A DNA stretch of 64,000 nucleotides from Diabrotica undecimpunctata (GCF_040954645.1 NC_092803.1:80948263-81012262); one strand, 5' to 3'. Shown: positions 46,386 through 61,143, counted from the first letter of the stretch. The notes: generated by a model not told the origin, from the letters alone. Numbers and translations are program-made.

Positions 46386-46734
46386 TATTAAAAGATTGTT
46401 TTATTGATACGAGATTTCTCAACTGGTTATCTATTTTTATATTCGGAGTTGGATTCGCAGTTTTCAATAATTATAAGATCTTTATCATCTACCAACTTCC
46501 TGTATTATCGATATACAAACTGTGTTCGTGATATAATGCATCATATTTTGTATAGATCCTTCTGTGAATTACTTTAAGAAAGATCTTTAATAGGTAGTCT
46601 CTTATGGGCCTTACGGTAGATATTTCTCACATCTATTTTTTGTTCTGTCAATCTTCAGGATTACCAATAGAAAAATTATGTTTTTAGTCACATTGGAATA
46701 ACCATATCCTATAAAGTATAAAGGATAAAAAAAT
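46386..46734. other. Unassigned AT-rich region
   Basis: Nothing recognised. Confidence 0.4.
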
Positions 46735-46960
46735 TATAATTCCCAAACCGGGGAAATTCCTCACCAACACAGAGTTCTTTCGTTTAATTTTTCTTCTTAA
46801 CACTCTAGGTAAAATTTACGACAAAACCCTTAAGAAAGGAGTCCCCTAGATGAATACCAAATCAGTCCAAATTTTTAATTCGGATGAACAGCTGGTCACT
46901 TCGCACTGAACGCGTCGATTAAAGTAAAAATTATTGATTTCAAATCTTAATCGATCAATT
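46735..46960 (+). pseudogene. Jockey-like LINE RT scrap
   Basis: The plus strand reads IPKPGKFLTNTEFFRLIFLL then NTLGKIYDKTLKK. It resembles the IPKPGK.P....YRPISLL....K..EK RT opening block. Only this block is present. Confidence 0.65.
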
Positions 46961-47099
46961 TATATCACATACATGCAATCCGTATCCTCTACTTACGCCT
47001 GATCAAGAAACTCTACCAAGTTGGATTGCTGATTCCATTTCTGAAAATCACAAATTTCAATTTTTCTGAACAGTAAGTTCGTCTCAAAATTACTAACAA

Positions 47100-47450
47100 A
47101 TTCTGGATACCCTTTATTCTTTAAGCATGGGTCACATGAAGTTAATTTCATACACAGTATATAATAGTGATCTCCCTGTCACGATGACTTACCAGCTATT
47201 CCATCTATTGTCGAATGTCAGCCTCAATTAGGTAAACATTCATTTCTGTTCGTTGTTATCCTTATCCATTCGTAACCAGCCATTTGCTTGATGTCATCAA
47301 TCTATCTGGTTGGAAGTCTGTCTCTTATTCTCTTATCTGCTCTTCATCACCATTGAACAATTAGCGTAGTCCACAGTTCTCTTCCATTTTTCCTGTGTCC
47401 TGCCTGCCTGGTTCCATTTTAACATGGGATTCTCCTTACGTCAACGAAAA
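47100..47450 (-). pseudogene. LINE ORF2 C-terminal scrap
   Basis: The minus strand reads RQTSNQIDDIKQMAGYEWIR then TTNRNECLPN, the RPQTRWTDDIKQVAG..W...AQDR..W tail of RTE-like elements. One stop and frame changes. Confidence 0.6.
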
Positions 47451-49384
47451 AATGTCTTTTATACATGATTCACAAGTTTGTAACTAATGATATATTATGA
47501 TATATAATTATGAAGCATGATGACTACATTTTTATCATAGCAAACATCATAAATTAGTGAAATAATTTGGGCGAATTATTATTCATATTCATATTAATAC
47601 TACTGATCCTGAAAGGCAAAATAGAAGGACATAGAGGTGTAGGAAGAAAACAGGTTTTTTGATTAAAAAACGTTCGTGAATGTACTCAAATATCAAATGG
47701 AACAGTCACATCGGAACGAGACGAACTCTAATATTGCTGTTATTAATATGTGGAATGTGAAACAATGTAATACATATAATAATAACAATGTAATAGAAAT
47801 TTGAGACAAATGTGCAAGGTATTCTCATAAAATTATTAAAAAGTATTATGTCAGAAAGCAAAATATAGTTATCTATATATTGTATATAAATAGAAATATT
47901 TATAAAACTATGGTTTTTATACTATAATTATAAACACTGGTTTGGTGATGTGGTGATTTACACATATTTGTTTGGTGAACAGTTACCAAATATTTATGAC
48001 TGCTTGTTTTGGAGCTTTAAAACTAGCATGCACTTGATTTAGAAAAGCTTGAGTAATTCATATGGATTTGAGGAGAGTCAACTTATAGAAATATCAACTT
48101 ATATAACTAATAGAAATTTCGAAGATGTCCCACACCAACCTTCTGATAGGAACTGCAATTAAAATTTGAATGTGGTTAGTAAGAAGTTAAAATCCACCCA
48201 TGGTCGACGCTGCATTTATTAATTAGTATTAACTTAAAAACCGATCAGGTTTTGACGCTTCCTTTTTTAGTTTAGTGTAATATCACGCGTATTTGTATTA
48301 TCAGTATCAACTTGAATCTAGCGAGGTCTTGACGCTGTCTTTAAGTAGTTTAGAGTAAAAACTCTCGCGTAGTTTATATAGTTATTATGTATCTCGCTTA
48401 TAGTTTAAAAGATACACGTTTCGCAAGCGCTTATTGTTAATTTAGTTTAAAAACTAAAGAAAACATCCTTAGGTTCCTCCTCATTTCCTAGTAATTGCCT
48501 CAAAACTGTAACAGTGTTATAGTGTTTTGTACTTCGCGGATGTGAATCGGACAGTAAATCGGCGGCGGCGGTTTAAATATAAGAACTCTACGAACAAACT
48601 TTCACCAGATCTTAATTTGGTTATAGTAACAATGTTAGTCATTAAATTACATACTTGTTAATGCTTGTATTCCCACGTTAGTGAGTGGTCCTTCGAATTG
48701 TAATTTATTACATTGCTTATTATAACGAAATATTATTATTATGTTAGTAAGATCCCAATCCTAATTTATTGTTCATTTTCCAATATTTTGATGGTCGTCT
48801 TTAAACCAAATTCTACCAGTTATTTAAAGTTATTCATTAAATATCATTTGAAAATGAAGTAAATTCATTTTCAAAGATAGTCACTGAATTACTACAAACA
48901 GCAATCATATGACTTTAATTTTGATTTAACAGAAAATTAACTTTATGTAGTTTATGAGTTTTATTAGATTCCTTACAAATTATTAATTAACATAAAAAAG
49001 ATTATTTTATTTTCTTTAAATTTTTTTTCCAAGAAAATTAAATAAATGTCTAAAAGTTAGGTTTGAATGATTTGGATTCGTTTTGTAAGAGTAACTAACC
49101 ATCCAAAAGAAAAAAGGTTTATTTCATGACATCTTGATTATCTTTTTCTTTTGATGGCTCATTATAATGACCATTTGCAAAATATTATAATCATTTGCGA
49201 AAAAGTTTTTTATTTGTTAACCTATGTAAATACTGATTAAACTGATAAAATGCATGTTGACGACTGTTGTTTATTTAATTTTGCTTGTCTCGTGTTTTTT
49301 CTGTTCTTTTCTTCTCCAATATTTTTTTAGTTTAATGATAGGGGTAAATATGGGAAAACAGTATGAGATTTTTAACATAAATAA
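47451..49384. other. Long unassigned region with a CpG-richer patch
   Basis: Mostly AT-rich with no coding signal. 48180-48620 is richer in CpG (CTCGCGTAG, TTTCGCAAGCGC, CGGCGGCGGCGG) and lacks long frames. It might be a 5' UTR or promoter of a host gene or TE, but nothing proves it. Confidence 0.35.
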
Positions 49385-49600
49385 AACATAAAAGCTGGAA
49401 TTTTTGAGTCACGTTATCAGAAACGGAAGGGATACGAACAACTTCAGTGCGTTTTACAACGAAAAAGTTTATGGCAAAAACGGGTCACAAAGAAAACGAA
49501 TTTTCTAGTTTAAAAATCTGAAACCCTGATTAAATCACGTAATTGTTCTATACAACAGTCAACACAGTGCGAATTGTTATACTGGTCAAAATTCGGCATG
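49385..49600 (+). pseudogene. RTE C-terminal scrap
   Basis: The plus strand reads KLEFLSHVIRNGRDTNN, then EKVYGKNGSQRKRIF and FKNLKP. This is a decayed form of the LEYLGHVMRN...GKRGPGRRRISWLKNLR tail also seen at 3600-3760. Confidence 0.65.
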
Positions 49601-50929
49601 GTTTCTCAAGATGAGAAAAAGAACATGATAACCTGCACCTTCGTCATCTGTTAACAGATATTTCTTGAAATCATGTCGTTTCTGTCCGTCTGATTGTTTG
49701 TTTGTCTGTATGTGAGATAACTATTAAAAAAAATTTGGAGTCTTGAAGCGTATTACATAGTAGTAGATACCCTTTGACAATGAAGTTTATGGTCAATAAG
49801 CGTTTGTGGTTATTAAGTCGAAGTTCACCAAAGTCAGAAATAACTCTAAATACAGAGGGTATTCTGCAAGTAAAAAGTGTTGGTTTATTCTTAATTCGCC
49901 GATTCTTTTATAAGTCTGGTGTAACGGTTTATTAATTACACTCTTTATTATTTATGTGTAAATAATAAAAAAATAGACGAAATAAAATTTTAACAAAAAA
50001 ACTTTAAAACCACTTACTTTATGTTCACTTAACTTAAAAAATTAATTTTTGAAAACACCTTTTGATTTAGAAATTTAATAAACAAATAATAAGTTATCCA
50101 GTTGTGGTTTACTCCAAACTATATAATTTTATATGGATAAAATAGTATACGTCAAACCAATAGAAGCTTATTGTACACCTGTAATGTATAAAGCAAACTC
50201 ATTCTTTTATTCTTTACCTCATCTCATTGTCCTCGTCCCAGCTTCATTAGTCCTTTCACCAATCGGAAAGTAATAACAGGAGAAATGGTTTTGAGTAGTC
50301 GATCTATAGGAAGCGTGTTCCTGCTGTGTCTCAAATTGCAATACAACAATGACACAGAAAATTTCAATGAGATTTCCTGGGGGTTCGTTTAAGTATGGGA
50401 AAGACTATGTCAAGTGCAGCAGTTTCTCTTTGACTTGGGGAGATGTGAATCAGAGTGTAACTTCCCTTGTCTTGCATGTTCTACGTGGGGATTATTAGGT
50501 AGAATGAGTTTTTAAAATTAGCTTTTTCCAAAATGTAAGATAACGTTTTTAAAATTTTAGCAGCCTATTATTAAATAAAATCAATTTATAGTCTTTTCTA
50601 AATATTGTATTACATATGTATCGTTTCTATTGTTATCAAGAAGCAAGGTATATTAGTGTAATTAGAAGGTAAAAATCGTTGCTTCAACAGGAAAACTCCA
50701 GCTAGATTACAACAAACATTTTTTACAGGGTGATAAACTTTTGATGAAGTCCGTTATATATTTTATAGGAAATACAAAAAAAGTTATTCACAAATAAGTA
50801 AGTAGCTCTAAGCTTTATATGTTTAATAAAATGAAACTCCCAGTATTTTATTTTAAACTTAAAACACTTCCTTGTTACACGAATAGCAAATCGGCTGTTT
50901 AAATTTCATTAACCTGCATCAATGTTCAG
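49601..50929. other. Unassigned AT-rich region
   Basis: No ORF or repeat recognised. Confidence 0.45.
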
Positions 50930-51190
50930 ATTGTCGTTCCACCTTTTTCGGGGTTGGTCTATACTTCTCCATCCCGTTAGAGATTTATCTCGAGCGATTC
51001 TCACCATTCTACTTTTTTCCATTCTGCTAATATGTTCATCTCACGCTTTTTCCTATTTAGCACTGTTAATATCGTCTACGCCACATTCTCTGTCTGTAGT
51101 CTGGATATTTTTACTTGTTTCCCTGTCTAAAAGAATCTTTACAGCTATGCCACGAAGTATCTTCATTTTTGTTGTTTCACGTAAGTCATC
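50930..51190 (-). pseudogene. LINE ORF2 C-terminal scrap
   Basis: The minus strand reads KILRGIAVKILLDRETSKNI, then EHISRMEKSRMVRIARDKSL, TGWRSIDQPRKRW. Same domain as the fragment at 4085-4412 (SPIGRRSIGRPRKRW), more decayed. Confidence 0.75.
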
Positions 51191-51263
51191 TTGTGGTTTT
51201 TAGGCCTTATATCAGCTTTGCGTATTTGCAATTTATCCTTAGTGAAAAAGTTTTCGTACTACG

Positions 51264-51265
<2 letters not shown>

Positions 51266-51312
<47 letters not shown>
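51266..51312. repeat. (TA)n microsatellite
   Basis: About 47 bp of TA followed by further ATA-rich DNA to 51380. Confidence 0.93.
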
Positions 51313-51313
<1 letters not shown>

Positions 51314-51644
51314 GCTATATATTTTTATTAATAATATATACTATATATATAATATACTGTATATTACGCTATATACTATACAGTATTTTTTATACAGTCA
51401 GCTATTTTTGTTGTTCTCGTTGTTTGTTCTCTTACTTCTGTCTCAACGTCGCAATTATTTTCAAAAAATTAAGAATAATAATGTCATGAATGTGTTTAGA
51501 ATAATTAAGTGTTGTGGATGTATGGTAATTTTTGAATTTAAACATAGAAATAGGTTTTTTATATTGAACGAAGATGACAGACTGTGATAAATTTTATCAA
51601 CATTACATAACATCATTGATGATACAACCTCATTAAGTTTCTCC

Positions 51645-51690
51645 CTGATGAAGGACATAACCAATGTCCGAAAGCTTGGAATACAAATTT
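51645..51690 (+). ncRNA. Hammerhead ribozyme-like motif, PLE end
   Basis: Consensus core CTGATGA (51645-51651), a perfect 6-bp stem II GGACAT/ATGTCC (51653-51658 with 51664-51669) with loop AACCA, then GAAA (51670-51673) and GCTTGG. All invariant core positions of that half are intact. Stems I and III need folding. A (TA)n tract starts about 90 bp downstream. Confidence 0.6.
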
Positions 51691-51771
51691 ACAAGAGTAT
51701 ACGTTTCATTTTTTATTGCTGCAAACCCAATATTTAATGTTTACTTCCTTACGTTGTCAGCAAATACTTCT

Positions 51772-51777
<6 letters not shown>

Positions 51778-51855
<78 letters not shown>
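51778..51855. repeat. (TA)n microsatellite
   Basis: About 78 bp of pure TA. Confidence 0.95.
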
Positions 51856-51860
<5 letters not shown>

Positions 51861-53172
51861 ATGATTGTTTATTTTGACTTTAATCTTATCTTATTGAGCC
51901 AATAAAAAAATATAACTTATTTGTTATCAAAAGTAAAATAAACTCCTTATATTACCTGTGTTCGATGGATTCAAAGATTTTTTAGTTGTCTTTAATCGGG
52001 ATAGAGAAGAAGGATAAGAATAAAAAATATATTATATTACAAAAATTTAAGTTTCTTTATTTTATATAAACGAATACACAATTATCAATTTCTGTCGTTA
52101 TCTAATTAATCAGCATACAAGAAAATAAATCAAATTTTTATAATAATAAGATTTTAAATCTACATACATTTATATTAACTGAAAACCAATTTTACTTAAA
52201 TTTTTCTTTACTTGAAACAAGAAACAACAAAACTTTAAACTTTTGATTAGCCTAACAAAACCTCAGTTCTTAAATTTTAATGCTAATGACCATAATGTCA
52301 AAACGATCCTTCACAGATATAAAATTCAATTGTACAAAACACTTACAGCTTATTTTCTTATTGAGTTGTATGTTGGAACATACCCAGAAAAGTCCAGTCT
52401 CCTCAACGATGTGATCTCTCCTCTTTGGAACCTCGACTCCTTCCTAACGTCTCTGCAAACCTCCTGCAGACTGCACAAAAACACCGGATTCACTCCAAAC
52501 TCAGCTACTTATTTATGACACAAGGACCTCCTTTTGTCAACTTGATGCCGTAAAACTACTTTCACATATACTTCACAAAATTCCCACGGTAGATACAATG
52601 CCCTCTTTTAATCTACTTGTTATCTCCTTCAGCAAAACTATTCACTTCTTTTCACAATGCCGGTATCCAAACTCACGAACCACACTCTATCTTGAGACAA
52701 ACGACTGTTTCTTTCGATGACCAAATTATAACTAACTTCTCCGGTCTCATGATCGGCTCACAAATTCCCATTTAAAAACGACCTCCAATCAAAAGCTCAA
52801 ATTGTGTTTACCATGATTTTGGAAAAGCCTAGTTTCGGTTTCAGAGAAAAACTAAATAGCTTACTTTAAAATTGGTTTTGTCAATACACAATTTATACAT
52901 ATTTCAAAAGATTAGAATATGGTCATTTAATACTCAACTATACAAACAATGAAAAGATTAACTTACAGGTAAAATGTCTTCTAATTCTAAACAAAGGTTT
53001 TTTGATAATTTTGTTTGAAACGGAAAAAGGTTGTTTCAAACAAATTTCTATTCTTATCTACACTAAATCTTATCTTAAATTACTATATACAATTTGTTTA
53101 CATTGATATCTTAAAATTTTATTTCGATGGATTTTTTTATTTATTTTTCTTTGGTTGGGAAAGAAGAAACAT

Positions 53173-53175
<3 letters not shown>
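51856..53175. other. Unassigned region
   Basis: 52340-52800 is less AT-rich and pyrimidine-rich on the plus strand. It contains a 91-codon frame (52243-52518) with no family I recognise. It may be part of another LTR element. Confidence 0.35.
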
Positions 53176-53255
<80 letters not shown>

Positions 53256-53264
53256 ATATATATA
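53176..53264. repeat. (TA)n microsatellite at the left edge of the Ty3/gypsy copy
   Basis: Nearly pure TA up to the LTR end TGAAAAAGTTG at 53265. Confidence 0.95.
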
Positions 53265-54538
53265 TGAAAAAGTTGTATTTTATTAATTTTATTTTTATTT
53301 ATAATAAATGTTGTAATTTTAAAAATCTGTGGTTCGTTGTTTAATTTAATATATACCTCAGCTAGCTCAATTATGTGTTCTAAGCAATCTGTCACTGTGT
53401 GACGTCGACTCTGTAGTCTCCTGGTAGAGTTCAAAAAGAAATTAACCCAAAATTTACTTTAGACCTTTGATAAATTAACCCAAATGAAGCACGTTATTTA
53501 TTAATATTGAACAAATTTAATATAAACAATAAAATTCGTCTGCAACTTGGGTTGCCTTTAAAAATTTACAAAAATAGGAATCGTATAAATCTTAATGTGG
53601 TTTAGAGTCGTGACAATAAAAATTCTCAATATCAATCCTCTCTTCGGAAGATAAGGTACGTACTATTCTATTTTTAATTTAATGATCATTAATATTTCAA
53701 TTTTTTTAAGGCCTATCGCAATTATGTTAATTCATGAATTTTAATTTTCTCAATTTAAATGACATTTCTGTACTCCAATAATAATTTATAAGTTAAATTG
53801 TTTCTCTTACTCTCTGGAACAAATTCTGGATATCTCTGCTGTGGAAACTGTGGAAAAACTAAAATTCTCTTTAGACGAGTTAAAAAAACACTCCCGACCT
53901 ATTCCACAATTTCAGGACTCTCCTTTCAAAATTTCTTCTCGGCCTCCCGCAAAATCTATCATTCGTTGCTAACAGCAACCAACGTTCTTTTTTCTTTTCG
54001 TCTTCTATTTTTTTTTAAACCATAAAACTGTCCTGTTCTGACACATTTGTCAATCCACATTAATTTCTCATAATCACTTTAATCACATCTAATTTGGGAA
54101 TTTATAAAAAAAAATGTTCAGATATAAAACTTATTCTATTACAATGCTAATACAATTTATTCTTTTCATCTCCACATCATTGTAATTTCTTATTTAACAA
54201 AACCCCTATTAATTTAGCTCCCATAGACTTGCTTGACAGTTTATTTTCTGACGTTTTCAAAATTTCTATGTTTAAATATTTTTTAAGAATTCTTCTTTTT
54301 TTGTTCTTTTTAAGGTTTAGACGATTCACCTATACACTAGGCAACTATACTATTCAGAAATTATTAACACTATACCAGGTAAGTCAAAATTAATTTATTT
54401 AACAATTTACTAATCTTTTTCTCTCTTTTATTTCAGAGTCGAACCCACATTGTGATGGCTTCATGAAATTCATGAACAACAAACTCATATAAAAATCCAT
54501 TTAAGTTGTATCCTTTTTAACATATTGAAATCATTTCA
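53265..54538 (-). repeat. 3' LTR of copy 1 (1274 bp)
   Basis: Minus-strand start TGAAATGATTTCAATATG at 54538 and end CTTTTTCA at 53265. It aligns with 57309-58823 but lacks about 236 bp present there (57668-57905). The adjoining interior, AAATTGGGGGGAAGT on the minus strand, is the polypurine tract. Confidence 0.9.
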
Positions 54539-55318
54539 ACTTCCCCCCAATTTGGATATTGTTCAGTGCTAACTATCAGCACTTACTAAATCTAAATTCT
54601 TACCGGTAAACTTAAATATTTTATTAATATTAACATAACAATAAACTGACTTTTATTAATACGCATATCTCTTGAATATTTTTTTTTTATAATTTACTCT
54701 ATGACAAATACAGAATTCTCCAAACAAAATCTACAAATCTTTCACTAATTATATCAACTTCAGAATCAAATTTCCAAGTACTTTCCCAATTTCTTTACTT
54801 CTTTTCCTGTACTATTTATTTCTTGTACTATTTTCGTAGAAATTCGTATAATTGTTCCCCTATATACTATTTCATATACTATTTCAGTATCTTCATTCAT
54901 TGCCGCATTATTATTTATTCTTTTTATATCCGCATATAATATTCATTTCATCATCTCTACATATAACTCTCTATATTTCATATTTCAATATTTCTTATAA
55001 TTTTATTTTTCATCTTATTTCCGCATATACTATTTATCATTATAATATTCCCTATTTCCCAATTTCTACAAAATATCGATTTGTCCATAGTACTTTGCTC
55101 ATTTATTTATACTTGTAACTCCTATAAATCTACTTGAAAATAAATCAACCTTTTTTGTTTATATAAATTCATCATTATTCTGTACATCTGTTCCTAATAA
55201 ATTATTTAATTATCAAATTTATCTCAAGATATGCTTATTTATTAATTATCCTTCTATTTACAAAACTTATATCTTATAATACCAAATTCGTGTCATAATA
55301 TTGCCTACCCTTGTATTT
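54539..55318 (-). other. 3' non-coding part of copy 1
   Basis: AT-rich and without a usable frame; it ends in the polypurine tract at about 54540-54553. I see no env-like gene, but an ORF could have been lost or decayed here. Confidence 0.5.
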
Positions 55319-55510
55319 TTATTCATAATACTTATAAATTCCCTCTATATTAAATATCCCTCTAATTTTATTAGTTTCTGGATGTCTTAGTTCATAACTG
55401 TTTACCCCATGTTCAGTACTAATGACATAAGGTCCTTCAAATGGCAAAAGTAATTTTCCACAGAGATTTTCATCCCTTTTAGGCACCTGTAGTGACCTGA
55501 TAAGTACCTT
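55319..55510 (-). pseudogene. Integrase C-terminal tail fragment
   Basis: The minus strand reads GEKVLIRSLQVPKRDENLCG, then KLLLPFEGPYVIS, VNSYELRHPETNK and a stop at 55319. This is the SH3-like end of Ty3/gypsy integrases (G.kVlir... KL...y.GPY.I......y.L). It is joined directly to gag at about 55508-55515 in a different frame, so no fusion protein is made. Confidence 0.78.
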
Positions 55511-57140
55511 CTCCCCTATTTGTAAAATCCCTGCTTCTATTTTGTCTCTCAAATTCTCTTTCCCTATAATTATTCCCTCGATTCACATATCCCTGTCTAT
55601 TTGCTGTGTTATTCCTATATGTCCCTTGCTCTTGTCCATTTCGATTCTGCGTCCCTACACTCCTCTCAATCCTCTGAAGATATCCTGTCAGACTTTCCAT
55701 CGTCTTTATATTGTGAAGAGCTATTGTTTCCGCCATGTTATGGTTATATTGTCTGGCGATGTATAGGACAATCTCCTCTTCTCGCATAGCCGGTTCTAAG
55801 TATTGTGCTGTCTGGAATAACTGCATTGCGTACAGATTGTAGTTGGTACTTTTTTCATAATTGAATTTCCCAAAATACAACCGTTCCCTGAAACTAGCCT
55901 GTTGGTTTTCTCCCCAAAAATAGTTAATAAACTTGGCCTTAAATTCCTGCACATTATTTATGGAATTTTCATTATTGCAAAACCATAATAATGGCATGCC
56001 CACTAACATGTTTCGAATATTCAATTTCATTTCTATCGGATCCCTTACATTCTTTACCTTATTTTTGATGATATCTACAAATATTCAAGGATGTAAGTGA
56101 TTCTGGTTTCCGTCAAACTTAATTCCCCCATCATTATAACTCGGCATCACAGTACTCACTCCCCTTGTTTGTCCTAGATTTGATTCCAAACGCTGAATCT
56201 CCTCACTTGCATTTTTAAATTTCTCTTTCAATTCCTCAACTTGTCCCTGTAATACTCTATCTCCCTTTTCCGCCTGATTTGCATGCCTACCAATTTCCAG
56301 TTCCAAATTCTGCAATCCCATCTTTATATTGTTTTTGATAATGGTAAGTTTTTCCTCATGATCCTGAGTTTGCCTTTTAACACTTTCTACCTCCCTAACA
56401 ATCTCTTTATTCTGCTTATTAACTTCTTTGTTTATTCCCCTTGGTAAAGTCTCTTGAATGGATGTTCCCAACTCTACAAATCTGCTCCCAATTTCCTGTC
56501 CTATTTCCGCTCTAATTATGGCCTTTTCTCTGGATATCTCCTCCTGTACATTCCTCTTAAAATCCTCACTTTCTCCTCTAACCTGTTCTACTTTCTCTTC
56601 TAAACCTTGGATAATGTGTAGCATCTCTTCCCTGACTATCTTCACTTCTTCTTTGATTTCTTCCCTCATTTTAATTAACTCTCCCCTAAGTTCTCCTTTA
56701 ATATTATTTTCCATTTTGTTCATATCCCCCCTAATATTGTTAATATTACTATCCATTTTGTGCATATCCCCCCTAATATTATGATCCATCTGTTGTAGCA
56801 TCCGCATTATTTGCCTCATATCCATCTGTGTCATCCCTGACTCTCCAACATCTCCTTCCCTGCGTCTCTCCTCCTGCACTCTACTTTCATCCTCACTTTC
56901 ATCACGTCTATCTCTCACTGTCTCATCCAACTCCTCTCTCAAACTATCTGTTAGACTTCCCTCTCTATCACCTTGTCCTGCTTCTTGTATGCATTGCTCT
57001 AAATATACTACAACTTCTCCTGACCTTCCTCTGCTTTCTTCATCTACCTGTATATCCTGTTCCTGTTCTAATACCTGTTCTCCTTTACTCTCTTTCGGTA
57101 CGACTTCTTTTCCATTTCTTAAAGTCATTCGGTCTGCCAT
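55511..57140 (-). pseudogene. gag of copy 1 (one nonsense codon, 3' truncated)
   Basis: ATG at 57138-57140 begins MADRMTLRNGKEVVPKESKG. An acidic N-terminus leads to a long coiled coil with repeated IRGDM.KM...I units (about residues 110-330), then a Retrotrans_gag-like capsid region with GMPLLWFCNNENSINNVQEF and RERLYFGKFNYEKSTNYNLY. A TGA after NHLHP (about 56085) replaces the Arg codon kept in copy 2. Beyond it the same frame is open to the deletion junction. No zinc knuckle is seen. Confidence 0.85.
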
Positions 57141-57308
57141 TTTATCCTAATATCTATTTATTCTCAAATTTAACTTTAACTGCCCCAGAATCTCTGCAAC
57201 ACTAATCACACCAATTTATTTTTACTCTAATCTGTGCAATATTAATAAATCTGCTTAAAAACACCCTTATTTCTGTTTTCCGAGAGGCCCCACGTTGTTA
57301 GCGTCAAT
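57141..57308 (-). other. Leader with expected primer-binding site, copy 1
   Basis: The minus strand directly after the LTR reads ATTGACGCTAACAACGTGG, where the tRNA primer would pair. The sequence is the same in copy 2. I cannot assign the tRNA. Confidence 0.55.
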
Positions 57309-59070
<1,762 letters not shown>

Positions 59071-59072
<2 letters not shown>

Positions 59073-59514
59073 ATACTACGGTAGTTAATGTTAAAAAGCG
59101 TTCTTGGACATTGGTAGTAATTCTGGGTCTTTTTGGACGATCGCTAACAGAATTCGTCTCTCGATATTTTTTCACAATCCGAGACACATCACTCTGATTA
59201 ACTCCAACCCGGACAGCAACTTCGATTTGTGTGTGGCCTTCCTCAATCAAAGTAACGATTCTAAGTCTGTTGAACTCAGATATCACTTGTCTATTCATAT
59301 TGTTCACTACAAAGTGAATAAAACGCAAATATCGGTTTCGAAAACTGATGAACGCAATACGAATACTGAGAATCTTTGCGACGTTTAAGCAACAAAAAGC
59401 AAGCAATAAAATACATTATTTTAGTAGACAAAAAAAACATCAGTGCAAAAAATTTCAAATGAGAAACGTTCAGTGGCGTTATAGATAATATGCAAAACAT
59501 TTTTGAGCGATATT

Positions 59515-59515
<1 letters not shown>
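59071..59515 (-). pseudogene. Tc1/mariner N-terminal HTH fragment
   Basis: The minus strand from about 59300 reads MNRQVISEFNRLRIVTLIEE, then [40 protein letters not shown]. This is the paired-type HTH plus GRPR-like linker of Tc1-family transposases. It is cut by (TA)n at 59070, so the catalytic domain is absent. The 5' non-coding part of the element (59300-59515) is kept. Confidence 0.8.

Positions 59516-59518
<3 letters not shown>

Positions 59519-59587
<69 letters not shown>
59519..59587. repeat. (TA)n microsatellite at the left edge of copy 2
   Basis: Ends at the TGAAATG LTR start (59588). Confidence 0.95.
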
Positions 59588-59589
<2 letters not shown>

Positions 59590-60975
59590 AAATGATTTCA
59601 ATATGTTAAAAAGGATACAACTTAAATGGATTTTTATATGAGTTTGTTGTTCATGAATTTCATGAAGCCATCACAATGTGGGTTCGACTCTGAAATAAAA
59701 GAGAGAAAAAGATTAGTAAATTGTTAAATAAATTAATTTTGACTTACCTGGTATAGTGTTAATAATTTCTGAATAGTATAGTTGCCTAGTGTATAGGTGA
59801 ATCGTCTAAACCTTAAAAAGAACAAAAAAAGAAGAATTCTTAAAAAATATTTAAACATAGAAATTTTGAAAACGTCAGAAAATAAACTGTCAAGCAAGTC
59901 TATGGGAGCTAAATTAATAGGGGTTTTGTTAAATAAGAAATTACAATGATGTGGAGATGAAAAGAATAAATTGTATTAGCATTGTAATAGAATAAGTTTT
60001 ATATCTGAACATTTTTTTTTAAATTCCCAAATTAGATGTGATTAAAGTGATTATGAGAAATTAATGTGGATTGACAAATGTGTCAGAACAGGACAGTTTT
60101 ATGGTTTAAAAAAAAATAGAAGACGAAAAGAAAAAAGAACGTTGGTTGCTGTTAGCAACGGATAATAGATTTTGGGGAGAGGCCGACAAGAAATTTTGAA
60201 AAGAGAGTCCTGAAATTGTGAAATAGGTCGGGAGTGTTTTTTTTAACACGTCTAAAGAGAATTTTAGTTTTTCCACAGTTTCCACAGCAGAGATATCCAG
60301 AATTTGTTCCAAAGAGTAAGAGAAACAATTTAACTTATAAATTATTATTGGAGTACAGAAATGTCATTTAAATTGAGAAAATTAAAATTCATGAATTAAC
60401 ATAATTGCGATAGGCCTTAAAAAAATTGAAAATATTAATGATCATTAAATTAAAAATAGAATAGTACGTACCTTAACTTCCGAAGAGTGGATTGATATTC
60501 CAGTTTCACCAATTATTTTGCGAGTAGTTAGTTTTCTTTAAATAAATCAGAATTGTTTTAAAGTAAGGTTGGATAATAATTTTGGGGATCATTTGAAATT
60601 TTGATTATATTTGAATGCAAGTTACAAGTCAGCGGAATACCACATTAAGATTTATACGATTCCTATTTTTGTAAATTTTTAAAGGCAACCCAAGTTGCAG
60701 ACGAATTTTATTGTTTATATTAAATTTGTTCAGTATTAATAAATAACGTGCTTCATTTGGGTTAATTTATCAAAGGTCTAAAGTAAATTTTGGTTTAATT
60801 TCTTTTTGAACTCTACCAGGAGACTACAGAGTCGACGTCACACAGTGACAGATTGCTTAGAACACATAATTGAGCTAGCTGAGGTATATATTAAATTAAA
60901 CAACGAACCACAGATTTTAAAAATTACAACATTTATTATAAATAAAAATAAAATTAATAAAATACAACATTTTCA
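59588..60975 (+). repeat. 5' LTR of copy 2 (1388 bp)
   Basis: Starts TGAAATGATTTCAATATG and ends CATTTTCA. It lacks about 130 bp present in the copy 1 5' LTR (the segment around the AAAGTGTTCATTTTC stretch). It contains the MNSTRRLQSRRHTVTDCLEH frame (60806-61042). Confidence 0.92.
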
Positions 60976-61143
60976 ATTGACGCTAACAACGTGGGGCCTC
61001 TCGGAAAACAGAAATAAGGGTGTTTTTAAGCAGATTTATTAATATTACACAGATTAGAGTAAAAATAAATTGGTGTGATTAGTGTTGCAGAAATTCTGGG
61101 GCAGTTAAAGTTAAATTTGAGAATAAATAGATATTAGGATAAA
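60976..61143 (+). other. Leader with expected primer-binding site, copy 2
   Basis: ATTGACGCTAACAACGTGG follows the LTR at once, identical to copy 1. The gag ATG comes 168 nt later. Confidence 0.55.

Noticed and set aside
52243..52518. 91-codon frame as a host gene
   Set aside because: No motif, no start context and no homologous pattern I recognise; left as unassigned.
54852..55118. 88-codon plus-strand frame in the gypsy 3' region as an env remnant
   Set aside because: It is on the wrong strand for copy 1 and made of low-complexity Tyr/Phe/Ile/Ser codons from AT-rich DNA.
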